Positions 12,140 through 23,200 of a stretch of 64,000 nucleotides of DNA are shown piece by piece. The stretch's first letter is position 1. The number at the start of each line of letters is the position of its first letter. A program made the translations under genes and the position numbers. The stretch is taken from assembly GCA_949316235.1 (NCBI GenBank), contig OX438750.1, positions 22,880,865 through 22,944,864 of the forward strand, given 5' to 3'. The notes below the pieces were generated by a model, which did not search any database, was not told where the DNA came from, and saw only the letters and a list, made by a program, of their open reading frames with translations. The DNA comes from Oegoconia quadripuncta. Its lineage: Eukaryota > Arthropoda > Insecta > Lepidoptera > Autostichidae.

Positions 12140-12330
12140 GACATTTGTAAGGCATTATTCGCAGTCAATTATGACTGGTGTAGGCCTTCGGCTCGCCTTA
12201 AACTGAAGTTTCCCGACTTACTGATGGTGTTATTCGTCGTCAGTTAAGACGGAAGTAGGCCTACTCTTACCGTAGGCTGAAGTTTTAAGACTTCCTTAAG
12301 GCACTATTCGACGTAATTTATATTAAATTT
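12140..12330 (+). repeat. Degenerate tandem repeats, left subterminal part
   Basis: About 76-bp period: ggcattattcgcagtcaatt near 12152, ggtgttattcgtcgtcagtt near 12226 and a shortened ggcactattcgacgtaattt near 12300. The first two are followed by ...gtaggcct and a ctgaagttt block. Confidence 0.65.
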
Positions 12331-12549
12331 CACCTTCCGTGTGACGCAATGTTTAGGTAGTTTCTATGCATTGTGCCTTACCTACCACTAAGTTCGTACT
12401 GATAGTACGGTAATTACTGACTTTAGTAAGGCGTTTTCCATCTTAGGTACCGTGCCAGAACCTACAGCTTAAGACGTAAATGCGTGTCTTGAAGGCGTAA
12501 TTCACGGTAAAGCAGCGGAAATGCAGTGCACAGTAGATGATTTTACGAC

Positions 12550-12711
12550 CTTGTACAAAGTTAATCATGGTAAGTATTTACCCTAAACCTCTAAATGATA
12601 GTACTCCTATGAATATGGACTTTTTGCTAGTAGCACAAAAGTTCATATTCATATGAGTGTTGTCATTTAGACGTTTAGGGTATTTACCATGATTACTTAT
12701 TTTGTACAAGG
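12550..12711. mobile_element. 162-bp hairpin element
   Basis: Left arm cttgtacaaagttaatcatg, then tatttaccctaaacctctaa; the right arm mirrors it (ttagacgtttagggtattta, then gattacttattttgtacaag). Arms of about 70 bp surround a short loop near 12630. It interrupts the left subterminal part of the 4-kb unit. Confidence 0.75.
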
Positions 12712-13689
12712 TAATAAAATACCCCACCGTGAACTGCATTTCCACCTGCTTTATGTGAATTACGCCTAGTAGGTAGTTTCTGAAACAGTAAAAAGTGATT
12801 AGGTAAAAGTACTTATTTCCTATTAAAGCCAAAAGTTTATATTTCAGTTAATATCTATACAATTGTAAATAAGTTTTTATTAAAATTATTAGTATTATTT
12901 TTAAGTTAATTGCGATCGATATCGACTGAAACACAACCCTTGTGTCAACAGATCAATAAAAAATCTATTTAGGAAAATATTTATTGGAAATTATATTTAA
13001 GTACAGAATAGCCTATGTAGCTGTCCTAAATAATTCTACTATTTCAATCACTGTGCTTTTTTGTATAAAGAGTAGTATTGTATAATCGCCTGTTTCTGAA
13101 TACAATCTGTGGAAGTTTCCGACGAGGAGCTTGTATCCGTTCGGGCTTTGAAGACAGGGTACTCATTTAGATAGTCTTGAATATTGCCTGATTTATTATA
13201 CACCTGTTGGAGGCGTGCTTTCGTGGTCTCTGCCCAGTGACTCTCTATTGCTTGCCAAGGTGTAGCTCCTTCCACAGCAGTTTTCAACATAAGAAGACCT
13301 TCTTCCACGCAGGCAGTCTCAGCTGCAAAGCAAATACAAGCAAATGTAACAAAAGTAGTGTCTCATAAGAGGTAAACATAGTGAACATGAAGAATATACG
13401 ATTGAGTTACGGAATAGGCTGGTTGGTAAAGATACTCAGTACACTCTACTGTCTGTACAGACACTGTCTACGTGTCCAGTATTTTATATAAATAAATTAA
13501 CAAATTATTTAATATTTTCCGAGATAGCTTTATAATTATACTTAATAGCATAATATGCCTGTGACTGTGTTGGAGTTCCTGGATAAAAAGTATGTCAGCT
13601 CTCGAACAAATCGTGCATTACATGCAGTACCACCACATTGTCCAAACTAATGGATTTATGCAGCTAATGGTTTACATGTGTTACCAAGT

Positions 13690-13895
13690 TATAAATAATA
13701 AATAAATAAATATTTCGGACACTTACACCAATCATCTAGTCCCAAACTAAGCAAAGCTTGTACTATGGATACTAGATAACGGATAAACATACATAAATAT
13801 TTATATAAACACACACATACACACACACATTTATATCACACAAACATTTACCCCTCGAGGGATTTGAACCCGCAACCGTTGATTTCGCTGACTGT
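13690..13895 (-). repeat. SINE (family S1), head-truncated
   Basis: Same body as 1400-1640 (atttcggacacttacacca, tactatggatactagataac, cctcgagggatttgaacccg). The copy stops inside the tRNA-like head (gatttcgctgac) and is abutted directly by a plus-strand S2 fragment. Confidence 0.65.
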
Positions 13896-13896
13896 T

Positions 13897-14060
13897 ATAG
13901 ATGTTTTTCATTTCTATACCTATGTATTTATTTATTTATTAAAATATTGGTGTATTTTATCAACCATCTGGTATCTATTATACAAGCCTAGTTGCTTAGT
14001 GTGGAACTAGATGGCGCTGTGTGTATGTGCAAAGATATTTATTATTATTTATTATATATA
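13897..14060 (+). repeat. SINE fragment (family S2), 5'-truncated
   Basis: tcaaccatctggtatctatt followed by gtggaactagatggcgctgt, gtgcaaagatatttatt and an AT tail. These blocks are shared with 46055-46310 and 55155-55420. The tRNA-like head is missing. Confidence 0.65.
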
Positions 14061-14929
14061 ATTATTTTGATTTGATCACGCAAAAGCTGCTAGACAGATT
14101 TAGATGCGATTTTCATTGTTCAACAGCTCATAAGATTTATCCCGGAATTCTCACGGAAATAGGCCGAGATTACCTATACTCTATCACACATCTAACTTAA
14201 TCTATTAGCTATTATTTTCACACAGATGAAGTCGCAGGCACTATACTTGTTTAGTACTTAAGCTCATCTAGCGTATACTGGAAATAATAAATGCTTACCG
14301 CATCTCGGTCTGGTTGAGACTGAACTGAGTTTGGTTGAATATTAGCAAACTCTGATCCCGATATATCTAGTAATTGTCGATCTGCATCACTGTCATCAAT
14401 TAGGTTCACAACAGCATCAGTTAAGCTTGAATTTAAAGGGTCAGGTGAAGTAGGTGGATAATCCTGAAAAAAAAATATTTTGAGTACTATAATGGTCATC
14501 ATCTTTTATATACCTAAGTATATACTTACTTATTGTTTGTATAAATAAAATGAAATATAACCAAACCTGTTTACATGTGTTGTTAAATTGTCTTCCTTCC
14601 ACATACACAGATTAGCAGGAAATTTCACCCTATCTCCAATTTTTGGTATGAAGGTTTCCACGTCAGTTTCCTTTAATAAGCCCAAAGCAACTGCATCAAT
14701 TCCCGAACCTTTAAAATATTTATTAGAAGTAACAAGTCTAGATCATTAATTTAAACAAACGTGTATGTAAAATTGCGGTAAAAAAGAACAAAATGTCTGA
14801 ACGAGTAGCGTTTTTTACCTTCTTAAAGCAGTTACGTCTGAATATTTTTAAATTATAGTCTTACCCTGAAGACAGTATTGTTTTTATAGTATAAATTGAA
14901 ATTTGCCGTTTGTTTGATTAATTTGACCT

Positions 14930-15160
14930 TACACACCACATAAATTGGCGTATGTATAAACGTTAACGTCTTCTGTAATATGAATTTAGTCGTCAGTACG
15001 GCGTTTATAGTGTTCTAAATACGTTAAACTACCACCTGATTGGTCTAACTTACTGTTAAATTGACCAAGCATCACCACATAAATTGACGCATATGTAAGA
15101 ACGATAACGCCTAATATAACATTAATTTAGTCGTCAGTAGGGCGTTTTTAGTGTTATGAT
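14930..15160 (+). repeat. Two-unit tandem repeat, right subterminal part
   Basis: Units of about 86 bp at 14932-15017 and 15071-15157 share accacataaattg, gtatgtataa/atatgtaaga, aatttagtcgtcagtasggc and gttttagtgtt-like ends, with about 80 percent identity by eye. Confidence 0.6.
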
Positions 15161-16099
15161 CGAATAACGAAGAACGTTGTAAGATGAGGCGATTATGCAA
15201 GTCCAAATGATTGCAAAACTGGTAAGTTGTGTCAATTTGGTTATAACGTTACTAATGTAATGAGCCTAATTTTTAAAGCGAAAATAGCTTTACATTAAGA
15301 CGTTCAACACGATCACATTGATCAAAATCAAAGTGAGTACGGCAGTGTCTACCGTATGTGAAGTTTAATTTAGCTTCAGGTGTAATGCAAAATATTATAA
15401 CATATTCGTCGTAACATTGGCCTTATTGGACGTAAGACAAGTGTTGTACGCCAAACAGTAAGCGTTTTAAGAATGTATTGAAAAGTGTAATTCGTTTTAA
15501 ATGAGAATTCGAATAACCTGTTGCGTTAAAAACCTTTTTCATGGTCTGCACCATTAAAATGCCTTGAGTACGATCATTGTATAAAATATCGTACTCGAAC
15601 AGTCGTTGTCGTCTTCAACGTAAAGTCAATTTTAAAGTACGTACTATTCATTTCACCTTGTAATGCGAAATAGGTAGTCGTCATATCAAACATATCGTCC
15701 TTTAGTTTAATTTCACCTCAAACGACGAAATTGTGGTGATGGATGATGCTTTTTGAGGTAAGCCCAAATCCCATTTTTTTCAGTGTACCATACACTTTCA
15801 GAGAGGTATTTGCACCGCTTTAGGGCGGGAATATACGTCAGATTTATTATTAATACCTACTGGTTGGATGTGGTTGGCTCGCAGGCAACTCAATGGGCAA
15901 CTTACGGTTGGATTGCCGACCGTCGGAACGTCTGTAGCAATGTCGGAATGGTTGCCACGTCGGCCCCAATTTGGCTGGTGCCAGCCAAATCGGAACGTGT
16001 AACTGCACTATAACTAGTTGGTTGGACACATTACATACTTACAGTATGTACAGATACGCGGCAGATGTAACAGCTGGCTCTTTGAGATGCACCGCCATT

Positions 16100-16308
16100 T
16101 TATAAACCTCCCCGACGAGAAACGATGGGTATTACGTGCTTGACTGCGTTGTGTAATCTTTGTCCAGATGTATCCCAATAATGCGTGGTCCGATTTGAGT
16201 ATGATTTTTTTTATATTTAAGATTAAACTGGGGGAAGGTTGATGAAAATTTATGAAAATCGGTTCAGCCGTTTCGAAGTTATTTAACTTATAATATAACA
16301 CATTTGCT
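16100..16308 (+). repeat. Dispersed repeat ('tggtccgattt...atcggttcagccgttt')
   Basis: cttgactgcgttgtgtaatc, tttgtccagatgtatcccaa, tgcgtggtccgatttgagta and gaaaatcggttcagccgttt. The same blocks are at 43625-43820 and inverted at about 56185-56310. This is a frequent lepidopteran repeat rather than a gene. Confidence 0.6.
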
Positions 16309-16560
16309 TTGTATATCTGGATGGTTAGGTTGTTAAAAGAAAAATATCTTCTAATCCCCTTTTCATCAAAAATGGCTAAGAAATAGTCCCCTCGTTTAAT
16401 CTACTACACACGCACGCACACACAGGCATTGTATATCTGGATGGTTAGGTTGTTAAAAGAAAAATATCTTCTAATCCCCTTTTCATCAAAAATGGCTAAG
16501 AAATAGTCCCCTCGTTTAATCGTAACAAACTACAACACACGCACGCACACACAGGCAAGC
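16309..16560 (+). repeat. 120-bp tandem duplication
   Basis: Unit beginning ttgtatatctggatggttag at 16309 recurs at 16429. About 92 bp are identical, including ctaatccccttttcatcaaa. Both units end with the cacacgcacgcacacacagg block; the second carries about 13 extra bases. Confidence 0.85.
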
Positions 16561-16611
16561 ATGCACGCACCCTCGGGCTTTTCTAAATTTTCAATTTATG
16601 TTATAACTTGC

Positions 16612-16803
16612 TGTAGCCCGCGACTTCGTTCGCGTGGAACATTTAATCAAGATCGGTTCACCAAAAAAATTTGCCTATATGTTAAGTCTTCATCCTAATC
16701 AACCAAATTTCATCCAAATCAGTCCAGCCATTGAGGCGTGAAGAAGTAACAAACATACACATACATACACACTAACTTTCGCATTTATGATATTAGTAGG
16801 GAT
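16612..16803 (+). repeat. 3' tail-type dispersed repeat
   Basis: tgtagcccgcgacttcgttc, then aaatttcatccaaatcagtc and a terminal tttcgcatttatgatattag taggga end. This is the conserved 3' region of a very common insect retroposon family. Confidence 0.65.
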
Positions 16804-16816
16804 AGTCAACTATTCG

Positions 16817-16975
16817 AAGACCTGTTTGGTATAGCGGTTAGAGACTGACCGCTGTGTCTAGATGTCGCGGGTTCGAATCCCGCTAGCGGTATATGTTTGT
16901 CGATGAATACGGACATGTGTACTCGAGTTATAGTAATGTCCAAGGATATTTATTTAAAATATTGCGTTTTCGAAT
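16817..16975 (+). repeat. SINE (family S2), shortened
   Basis: tRNA-like head cctgtttggtatagcggtta with box-B cgcgggttcgaatcccgcta, then gatgaatacggacatgtgta. The body jumps to ccaaggatatttatttaa, so the middle is deleted. Confidence 0.7.
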
Positions 16976-16999
16976 AAGACTTGTATGTAACCGCTGATA

Positions 17000-17625
17000 G
17001 GCATCACACCGCCCGTTCTGTCTATTATATTACAAAGTTATAATGACCCTCATTATTAGACAATTTCATAAATTAATATTGCCTACGAAATATCTTTTTT
17101 ATTTGGTAAACTTAATTTACCGTTTCGTGAAAAAATTAATTGCAAAGTTACTTCATATTTAGTCGTCGTTTTATTCTCCTCTCGGAGAAGGCAAAGGGAT
17201 CTAAGCCGATAGAGCCATGTCTTATTTCTCTTATTTCTTCAGTTTATAAGTCAGTCTCAGTCAAAACAAGAAATTCGTCGTATACTTGGCGTATACAGAG
17301 TCTAGTCACAGTCAAGTCATTCTTCAGTAAAGTGGCAGAATGCTTTACAAAAGATTTTGGCGGCTTCTTGTGGGAACCCGAAAGCTTGGTTACGTATTTT
17401 AATTTACACTTCCCTTGACTTGTACACCATCACTAACTTTTGCTGCAGCTTCAAAAGTCAGAATGCACAAATTATAAGAATTATAAAGAAAATTGCAACT
17501 TCACTCGCCGAGATCCCGCCAAAAAGCCTCATATTTAGTTTTTCAATATTGGACTGTTATTGTGACACCTGTCATATAGACACTAGGAAATGATAAAGAC
17601 CGAAAGCTGTTTTATATGGATTACG
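17000..17625. other. Intergenic, no gene recognised
   Basis: Overlapping plus-strand open frames at 17140-17418 and 17357-17593 show no known motif or codon pattern and are treated as chance frames. Confidence 0.35.
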
Positions 17626-17627
17626 TT

Positions 17628-17755
17628 CTTTTTAACCGATGTCGAAAAGGAGGTTCTCAATTCGGCCGTTTGTTTTTTTATATGTATGTACATCGACATC
17701 TCCTAGATAAATCTAGGAGAAATAAAATAAATAAATAAATTCTTTTTGTAAATGA
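17628..17755 (+). repeat. Dispersed repeat with hairpin
   Basis: ttaaccgatgtcgaaaagga then ggttctcaattcggccgttt, a known lepidopteran repeat block. It is followed by a hairpin (tctcctagat/atctaggaga at 17698-17721) and (AAAT)n. Confidence 0.55.
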
Positions 17756-17759
17756 AAGG

Positions 17760-19780
17760 GGAGACCGTCAAATAGGTCCTATTGCAATTTCCGCGCAATC
17801 AGTTCAGTAGCTTTTTTATAATCATGGTAAACAGCAGAATATCATTACATATTTAGACGATTGTGTGCTTTTGCACAGGGAAACTAATTACTGGACCCCA
17901 AATATCCATTGACACGAAAAGAAGAACGAGTAGATGCAGTTTGTGTTTGTATGGAAAAAATGGAGAGAAGGTAGGTGTCAGGTACTAATAAATATGACAA
18001 ATCGAGGACAGGTCGAGCTGCAGTAAATAACTTGACAACTTGCAATATAGTTTATCTCAAATTTTATTTATTTTTCGCGGTCACCTGTCAAAATGCTGCT
18101 GTACGACTGTTATGTCGCTCATTTCAAATTGTATGATAAACAATATCGAAATTTGATACTGGTATACCCCAACTATTTTTATTCAGAAAAAATAGCAAAG
18201 TTCGGCGTAAGATAAGACCTACTTAGAACGAAAAGGGCACCCTATTATCTATTAATAGACGATTATAGCACGAATAGTCTTTATCACTAGAGGGGTCCTC
18301 TTAATTGCAAGTTATAAGACAAAACAATTTACCAATTTTTCAAATTTTATTTAAAAATAAATTATTGTAGTAAAACTTGCACCAATAACAAAACTTGCAC
18401 CAATAACAAAACAAATTTGGTTTTGGACAACATGAAACCGCTTGATTTATCTTATATTTATTGTTGCATAAGATTATAGAAAAATTAACACTACGCGGTG
18501 CGATTTTATGTCCTATATTTAATTGTATTTATTAAGTTACAAGTCATTTTTATAGAACTACAAATTGTATAAATTACATTCCTAAGATATTTATGTAAAG
18601 TCTGATCAATGTTTTTCCGACGATATAATACAAATTCACTCAGTAAAACGGCTGTGGTAGTTCGACGAAAATTGTGCTGAATACTCAGTTGACTATTTCT
18701 TGTAGTTCTATGAAAATTGTCTCAGCCAAGTCTTGTAAAATTTGTGATTCATACAAACATAACGGAGATTCGCCCTCTAAAATTAATTCTGATAACAATA
18801 ACTCAATTCCGCACACTTGATTAAAAAAAAAACATTATTGATATTCATAAAATTTTGGCTGCGCTGTAAAACTGAAACTGTGTTGCATCTTGACTTAAAA
18901 TAATATACGTAAGTAGTTAAGTAAAACGATATTCTATTTTATGTACTCGATTTAAACATTTTCTATTGAAGGCACGGACACGTAGGTACAGTCATAACAG
19001 TAGATGATCACATTTATCTTACGGCATTACAATAGAGCCCACAATTGTTCATCTACCTTTACTGATGACTGTACGAGTATTTCCTACTTATTACTACTTC
19101 AATTTTAGCCACAACATAAAGATATTGTTTTTACACTCACTGTTCAAAGTATAGTGATAGTAAATTTTCTCTACAATTGCCATTTGCCATTGTACACCCT
19201 AGGGCACATTTCGCTACCTCAAGTAGAACGTATTGCTTACAATTTTACCTAAAGTTATTATTGTATGAATCTTTCCTTCAATATCAACGATATTTTCAAT
19301 TAATGTGAAACTAGTATGCCAATGAATTTATTTGAATTTACTTGGCAAAGAATCAATCTTTATACGTCCTACCCTACTGCTAACAAAGCAATTCACTTAC
19401 TTTAACCATAACGGCTTATACCGGCTCAAAATATTGTTAGGTCACTGCACTGCATTCACAATCCTTCTCATTAAGTTGGCTACAAAATGGCGGAATACAC
19501 AATTGCACTGAAAAATCCTTGCTTTTACCTAGTTAGATATAATTGTAGAATAATTAATTAGATATAAGTGCCAAAATGCGATCCTCGGAGGAGTTAACGA
19601 TTATAATTGACTGCGTAAGAAACTATGTGTTTCTTATTGCCTTGTATGATAAATCGTAATTTTCTATTTCTCGGGTTTATTTTAATTAGTACATTAATTC
19701 GTATCAACTTTCCGAACTTTGCTTGACACACTGTCGTGTGCCTAGATTCTGTGTTTGATCCAGATAATAATGTATCGCAG
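17760..19780. other. 3' flank of ACSL, AT-rich
   Basis: No gene seen. It contains an 18-bp direct repeat (acttgcaccaataacaaa at about 18376-18413). Part may be 3' UTR if a distal poly(A) signal is used. Confidence 0.35.
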
Positions 19781-19786
19781 TATATT

Positions 19787-19792
19787 TTTATT
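19787..19792 (-). terminator. Candidate polyadenylation signal for ACSL
   Basis: First AATAAA that I find on the minus strand after the stop codon, about 330 nt downstream. Further AATAAA hexamers occur farther on (for example near 19326), so longer 3' UTRs are possible. Not proven. Confidence 0.35.
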
Positions 19793-20123
19793 CATAATCC
19801 TCAAAGTTTCCCTTGTCATTCAGCTCAGCTTCAGCTTGTTTTTAATTTAGCATTAGCAAAGTGATTAAATCAAAAAGAACACATCGTTCTGTGATAGGAT
19901 GCCTATAAAAAGTACAGTAGCGTCATACGCCACGGTTTTATCTACATTTTTAGGACTTCACTGCCTTAACAAGACAGATTTTAGGAGAGCCTCTAATTTC
20001 ATTTGAAGTCGTCCATCTCATTAAAGCAATCAAGTTTGTTTGTCAATACATCGCTACACTTGTCGATAAGTGTTTTATACAAAATTTGCCTAAAACTAGT
20101 AGTAGTCAAAGCGGTAGTTATTG

Positions 20124-20261
20124 TTATTCGAGTTGTTTGTACATGTCCTCTATCTGGGGTTTGAAGTAGTTCCTAATTTCGGGTCTTTTCGCTTTCATCG
20201 TTGGCGTCAGTAGGCCGTTCTGTACTGAGAATGGATCCGGGTGCAAGTAGACGTCCTTCAC
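20124..20261 (-). CDS. Acsl: ACSL terminal exon 13 with stop
   Basis: 138 nt, acceptor tctttattcacag, ending in TAA at 20124-20126. Encodes VKDVYLHPDPFSVQNGLLTP and TMKAKRPEIRNYFK to DMYKQLE. TP-(T)-KAKR holds the C-terminal lysine and arginines conserved in ACSL enzymes. The protein ends at the expected family length. Confidence 0.95.
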   Translation of the reverse strand: MKDVYLHPDPFSVQNGLLTPTMKAKRPEIRNYFKPQIEDMYKQLE

Positions 20262-23200
20262 CTGTGAATAAAGAAAGGTCATTTTAATAGTCTAAATAGA
20301 CGGCGCCTTATCTCAGTCATTTTACAATAGCATTATAACGACAATAAGTCCACACACAAGCCATAAACGGGAGTTTAAGTGTACTGAAGATAAATAATAA
20401 ATAAATATCCTTACACATACACACAGCGCCATCTAGTTCCACGGTAAGCAACTATAGACTTGTGTTGTGGATAACAGATGGTTGATATACTACATAAATA
20501 CACTTTTTTTGTAAATAAATACTTATTATAAATGAAAACATCCATAACTCGGGTACACATGTCCGTATACATCACACAAACATATGCCCCTAGGGGGATT
20601 CGAACCCGCAACCTTTTGGTATATTGGTCAGAGTTGCTAACCACTACACCAAACAGAGGGCGGGGTGTAAGTTTTGTTTCGACTAACTTTACTACCGCGT
20701 TCACGTTTACGTGAAGATTTGTATGGAGAAATGTGCAGCGCCTCTAGCGGATAGTTTGCAAAACGATTTCTTTCATAGGGACTTTTTTCCTAAACGCGAA
20801 GGTCGCACACAGGTCGTCAAATCTCACACGCGACATAATAAACGGAAAACTGCCGCCCTTAAATTTAAATAAGAATTAATACTCCGTCCTCCTAGTTCCA
20901 CTACTTTTACGGTTCACCATATACCTGTTCTACTTCTCATACTGCTGCACACTACTCCGAAAGGTTAAAATATACATAAAATTGCCTAGAATGCTTAATA
21001 AAACAACTATATCCTTCTATCATAGATGTGGTCCGGGATCTTGCGTTGATTGCTATATCATTCTTTTAAACCTAAAATAGATAAAGTAGTATGCGGTCAT
21101 GTATCCTACACACGTCATGTCAAGCAGACTTTTTAAATCAGTGTTTTTTATGCCGATTGCCTAATAAATTGCACATTGCGACAATATAAAGTACATTAAT
21201 TCACCACCTCATTCGCCAGCAGAATACAACTAACAACTCCCGAGAACTCGAAACCGTAAAACTTGTAAAAACAATTTCCTCGTTTCCAATACCATCTCGT
21301 CGGTGAAAAGAGCGATCTCGCAAATCTCTCGGTGACGTGTTTTTAAACTCAGAAATATATCTGATAGATGAATATGACAAAAACATAAATCCATTGCAGA
21401 CCATCAATATATATCTGAACGATAAAAGAATATGTTTAATTTTAAAATCCACAGTAAGCTATATAAGCTGTTGATGATGTACCTGTTCGAAGGTCTTTAA
21501 CCCAGCAGTCTTGCCCCACTGCAGCATGTCGTCCACGATCAGCTTCTTGATGCGCTCGTTCTCGCACAGCGCCGAGAAGGTCCCCTTGATGTGGGCCTCC
21601 AGGGCCCAGCACTTCACCACATCCACGTCTGGCACCACCACTGCTACCACGCACGACTGCAATGGGAGCATTTTGTTGAGTGCTGCTGTTTGTGGACTAG
21701 TAAGGTTCATTGGAATCAGGATGAGTCGACAGATTATTTTTTAAGGTTCAGCGCGTTGGCTGTACGTTTCCCGGTTGAATAGGGCCAACCGGTCTCTTAC
21801 CGTGGGTATCATAGGTGACTGAGGAATCGGGAGCATAACAGCATAGCCAGTGATGGCAGAGATGAACTAAATGTCGAGAGAGCCCTAGGCAAGCACCTCA
21901 TTGGCGCCCCCCTAGCGTCCATAACTAGTGCTAGCAGTAGTAAAGATTGACTAAATATATAAATTCATCACAAAAAAGAAAACACAAGCATACATAGAAT
22001 CGAGAACCACAGTATTGTGATGAATGGGTAGGGACTCAGCAGTGTTGCTGATTTTCAGTTCCCCCTTGTAGAGTAGTTGCTGCCACCAAAGAAAGTATGG
22101 GCGACTTTCCAATGGCTAACGATTTTTATTTTATATTCTTGTTTTTAAGCTTAGGCGTGGCTCTGTACAATGTAGAAATTAAATTAAATTGTAATAAATA
22201 AGAGGCGCCATCTGTTAGACTGTAGTGTAGTTGGCGTTACTACATGTGTAGTACAGGCGCGTGTCCCATGGGTCATGCACGGGATCATTACTCCCCCTAA
22301 ATGTCATTATGTCCGCGCGCGCGCTCACATTTGTAACCTCGTGTCCCTAGGCACGTGCCTTGTTTGCCTTACTGATAATCCGCCTCTGATTGATGGGCAG
22401 TAGTGTCATTGATGCGGAGCTCTCAAAAATCTGTGATCACCAACCCGCCTGCCCAGCGTGGCGATTATGGCAAATCCTCCAATAGAAAACGATGTATATC
22501 GCTCCATAGGAGATGCTTGTGTCTAGAAATGGACTTTTATAGCATGTGATGTACGTGTATGATGTGCAATAAATGTCCTGTTGCTGATATGATAATGAAG
22601 ATGAAAGGGTTAGGACTTAACTTCAATCACATGTGGTCAAAGTTATAACATCCTTCTTTTTGGGTCGTGAGTTAAAAACAAACTAACGCTCACCTTTAGA
22701 GATTCGCCGTGTACAAACACTTGCTCTACGTATTGACTTCTGATGTAGATGTTTTCAATTTTCTCAGGGACTATGTATTCGCCTTGTGAGAGTTTAAAAA
22801 TGTGTTTTCTTCTGTCGATAATTTTCAAGGTGCCATTCTGAGAAAGTAAGTAATAACGTATGGTTAATATTGCCTGCTATATAAACATGTAAAAAATCGT
22901 CTTAAAGTTTAATATCTATACCTAGAGCGACAAAGATTGGAATTGAATTGAATCCTTCATGAAGAAATTCTAAAATAATAAAACGAAACAGGTACATAAC
23001 TAATTTAATAGTATGTTTTATATTCATAGAATTCAACCAAGATCCAACTGATCTTCAAAAGCGCATTTGCAAGATATCAACGGAACCAAATGGATTTTTA
23101 GCGAGAAGTAAAACTGTTCGTAAAGTTACTGAACAAGATAAAATAAGTTAAAATTAGCAAAACAAAATAATTTCATTCTAATTACATTGCAAAGTAATTT

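Larger units (their letters stand above)
13013..14708 (-). pseudogene. SAM-domain protein gene remnant, frameshifted
   Basis: Three exon-like segments on the minus strand. The first, 14575-14708, has acceptor ttttaaag, encodes GIDAVALGLLKETDVETFIP and then KIGDRVKF, and shows the SAM (sterile alpha motif) helix-5 pattern 'L..L.E.DL..LIPKIG.R..F'; it joins in phase at CAT|GTAAAC. The second, 14299-14463, is a 55-codon acidic/Ser linker ending GAT GCG|GTAAGC. The third, 13013-13322, encodes ETACVEEGLLMLKTAV...GATPWQAIESHW...DYLNEYPVFK, then loses frame; the next frame continues QSPNGYKLLVGNFHRLYSE to a TAG at 13013. This order (SAM, linker, 'YP.LK...GY.LL..DF') resembles SAMD3-like uncharacterised proteins. 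Exon 3 also does not match the phase of exon 2, so an exon is missing or lost. An AATAAA follows at 12980-12985. Confidence 0.55.
11797..15788. mobile_element. About 4-kb unit with inverted termini carrying a SAM-domain gene remnant
   Basis: Ends are inverted over 17 bp: gtacactgagaaaaatg (from 11794) and, on the opposite strand, gtacactgaaaaaaatg (ending about 15787), with one mismatch. The outermost bases are palindromic (gtac/ta), so a TA or GTAC target duplication cannot be told from the terminus. Both subterminal parts (11811-12540 and 14780-15770) are unusually rich in short cgtaa/ttacg/gtcgtc motifs and tandem repeats, unlike the flanks. Between them lies a minus-strand gene remnant (13013-14708). 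No transposase was recognised, so this is a non-autonomous or gene-capturing element, or two facing insertions. Confidence 0.5.

Noticed and set aside
20560..20660. tRNA-like sequences (also at 1565-1640, 16817-16890, 46060-46140, 48405-48475, 49900-49977, 54775-54845, 55160-55220)
   Set aside because: They carry A/B-box-like blocks but continue into shared SINE bodies and have poor cloverleaf potential; they are SINE heads rather than tRNA genes.
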